This document shows, in pieces, positions 62,984-64,000 of a DNA stretch of 64,000 nt (positions within the stretch are counted from its first letter, which is position 1; every line of letters starts with the position of its first letter). This DNA is from Aeromicrobium fastidiosum (GTDB lineage Bacteria > Actinomycetota > Actinomycetes > Propionibacteriales > Nocardioidaceae), in contig NZ_JAGIOG010000001.1 in assembly GCF_017876595.1 (NCBI RefSeq), forward strand, positions 2,666,001 through 2,730,000. Reading direction: 5' to 3'. Made by a program: the position numbers and the translations under genes. The notes beneath the pieces are model-generated. The model did not search any database and was not told the origin of the DNA. It saw nothing but the letters and a program-made list of their open reading frames with translations.

Positions 62984-62987
<4 letters not shown>
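61689..62987 (+). CDS. Site-2 membrane zinc metalloprotease (RseP/Rip1-like, M50)
   Basis: 432 residues. The first membrane helix carries HELGH (24-28), a central PDZ domain sits near 170-280 ([19 protein letters not shown]), and the last helices hold LPLDGGHI with Asp369, the third zinc ligand. Rip1 in Mycobacterium cleaves anti-sigma factors and other membrane proteins within the bilayer. It lies between dxr and ispG and overlaps both by 4 bp. Confidence 0.94.

Positions 62988-64000
<1,013 letters not shown>

Overview
The window is one contiguous piece of a very GC-rich chromosome. Gene order, GTG starts, ATGA/GTGA/TGATG junctions and family content (DUF2469, the dprA-comM-yraN block, a PPA1498-type phosphoesterase) point to an actinobacterium. 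It is probably in Propionibacteriales and most like Nocardioidaceae (Aeromicrobium or Nocardioides); the genus is inference. I see no rRNA, tRNA, CRISPR array, insertion sequence or prophage.

The backbone is the conserved actinobacterial ribosome, secretion and isoprenoid block: rpsP-khpA-rimM-trmD, rplS, lepB-lepB-rnhB-DUF2469-yraN-comM-dprA, xerC, an M23 peptidase, rpsB-tsf-pyrH-frr-cdsA, rlmN, dxr-M50 protease-ispG. Accessory islands sit between its segments. (1) 1-6.3 kb: end of a GntP permease, a secreted cutinase/PET-hydrolase homologue, an asymmetric heterodimeric ABC exporter, an ArsC-like protein and a YjdM-like zinc ribbon. (2) 8.5-10.2 kb: amtB between trmD and rplS, followed by a 146-bp nested inverted repeat. 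(3) 17.0-18.3 kb: a TetR regulator and a flavin-type oxidoreductase. (4) 19.4-28.4 kb: five stand-alone condensation-superfamily acyltransferases around a DrrA/DrrB-type exporter. Three resemble mycobacterial PapA proteins and two are WS/DGAT-like. There is no PKS, NRPS or carrier protein, so a small acyl-lipid assembly-and-export system is the best guess and the most intriguing locus here. (5) 33.9-42.2 kb: transglutaminase/DUF2126, circularly permuted ATP-grasp/alpha-E and transglutaminase genes, a predicted but uncharacterised amide-bond-forming system, followed by a membrane-anchored protein and a zinc metallopeptidase. (6) 43.4-60.4 kb: HAD phosphatase, Tat phosphoesterase, enoyl-CoA hydratase with an AMP-ligase fragment, and a polyamine module (Lrp regulator, PotD-A-B-C importer, class III aminotransferase, flavin amine oxidase). 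An SDR and a two-component system beside an ABC transporter complete this island.

Two regulatory themes recur. About fifteen genes have a TANNNT-like -10 hexamer exactly 6-7 nt before the start codon and no spacing for a leader, so leaderless transcription is probably common. Several intergenic regions carry long, almost perfect hairpins. These include terminators, a 48-bp palindrome, tandem 50-bp elements, and one hairpin that places the pyrH start codon in its loop. Starts were chosen from Shine-Dalgarno sequences, leaderless -10 spacing, operon junctions and family N-termini; the entries say where they are uncertain.
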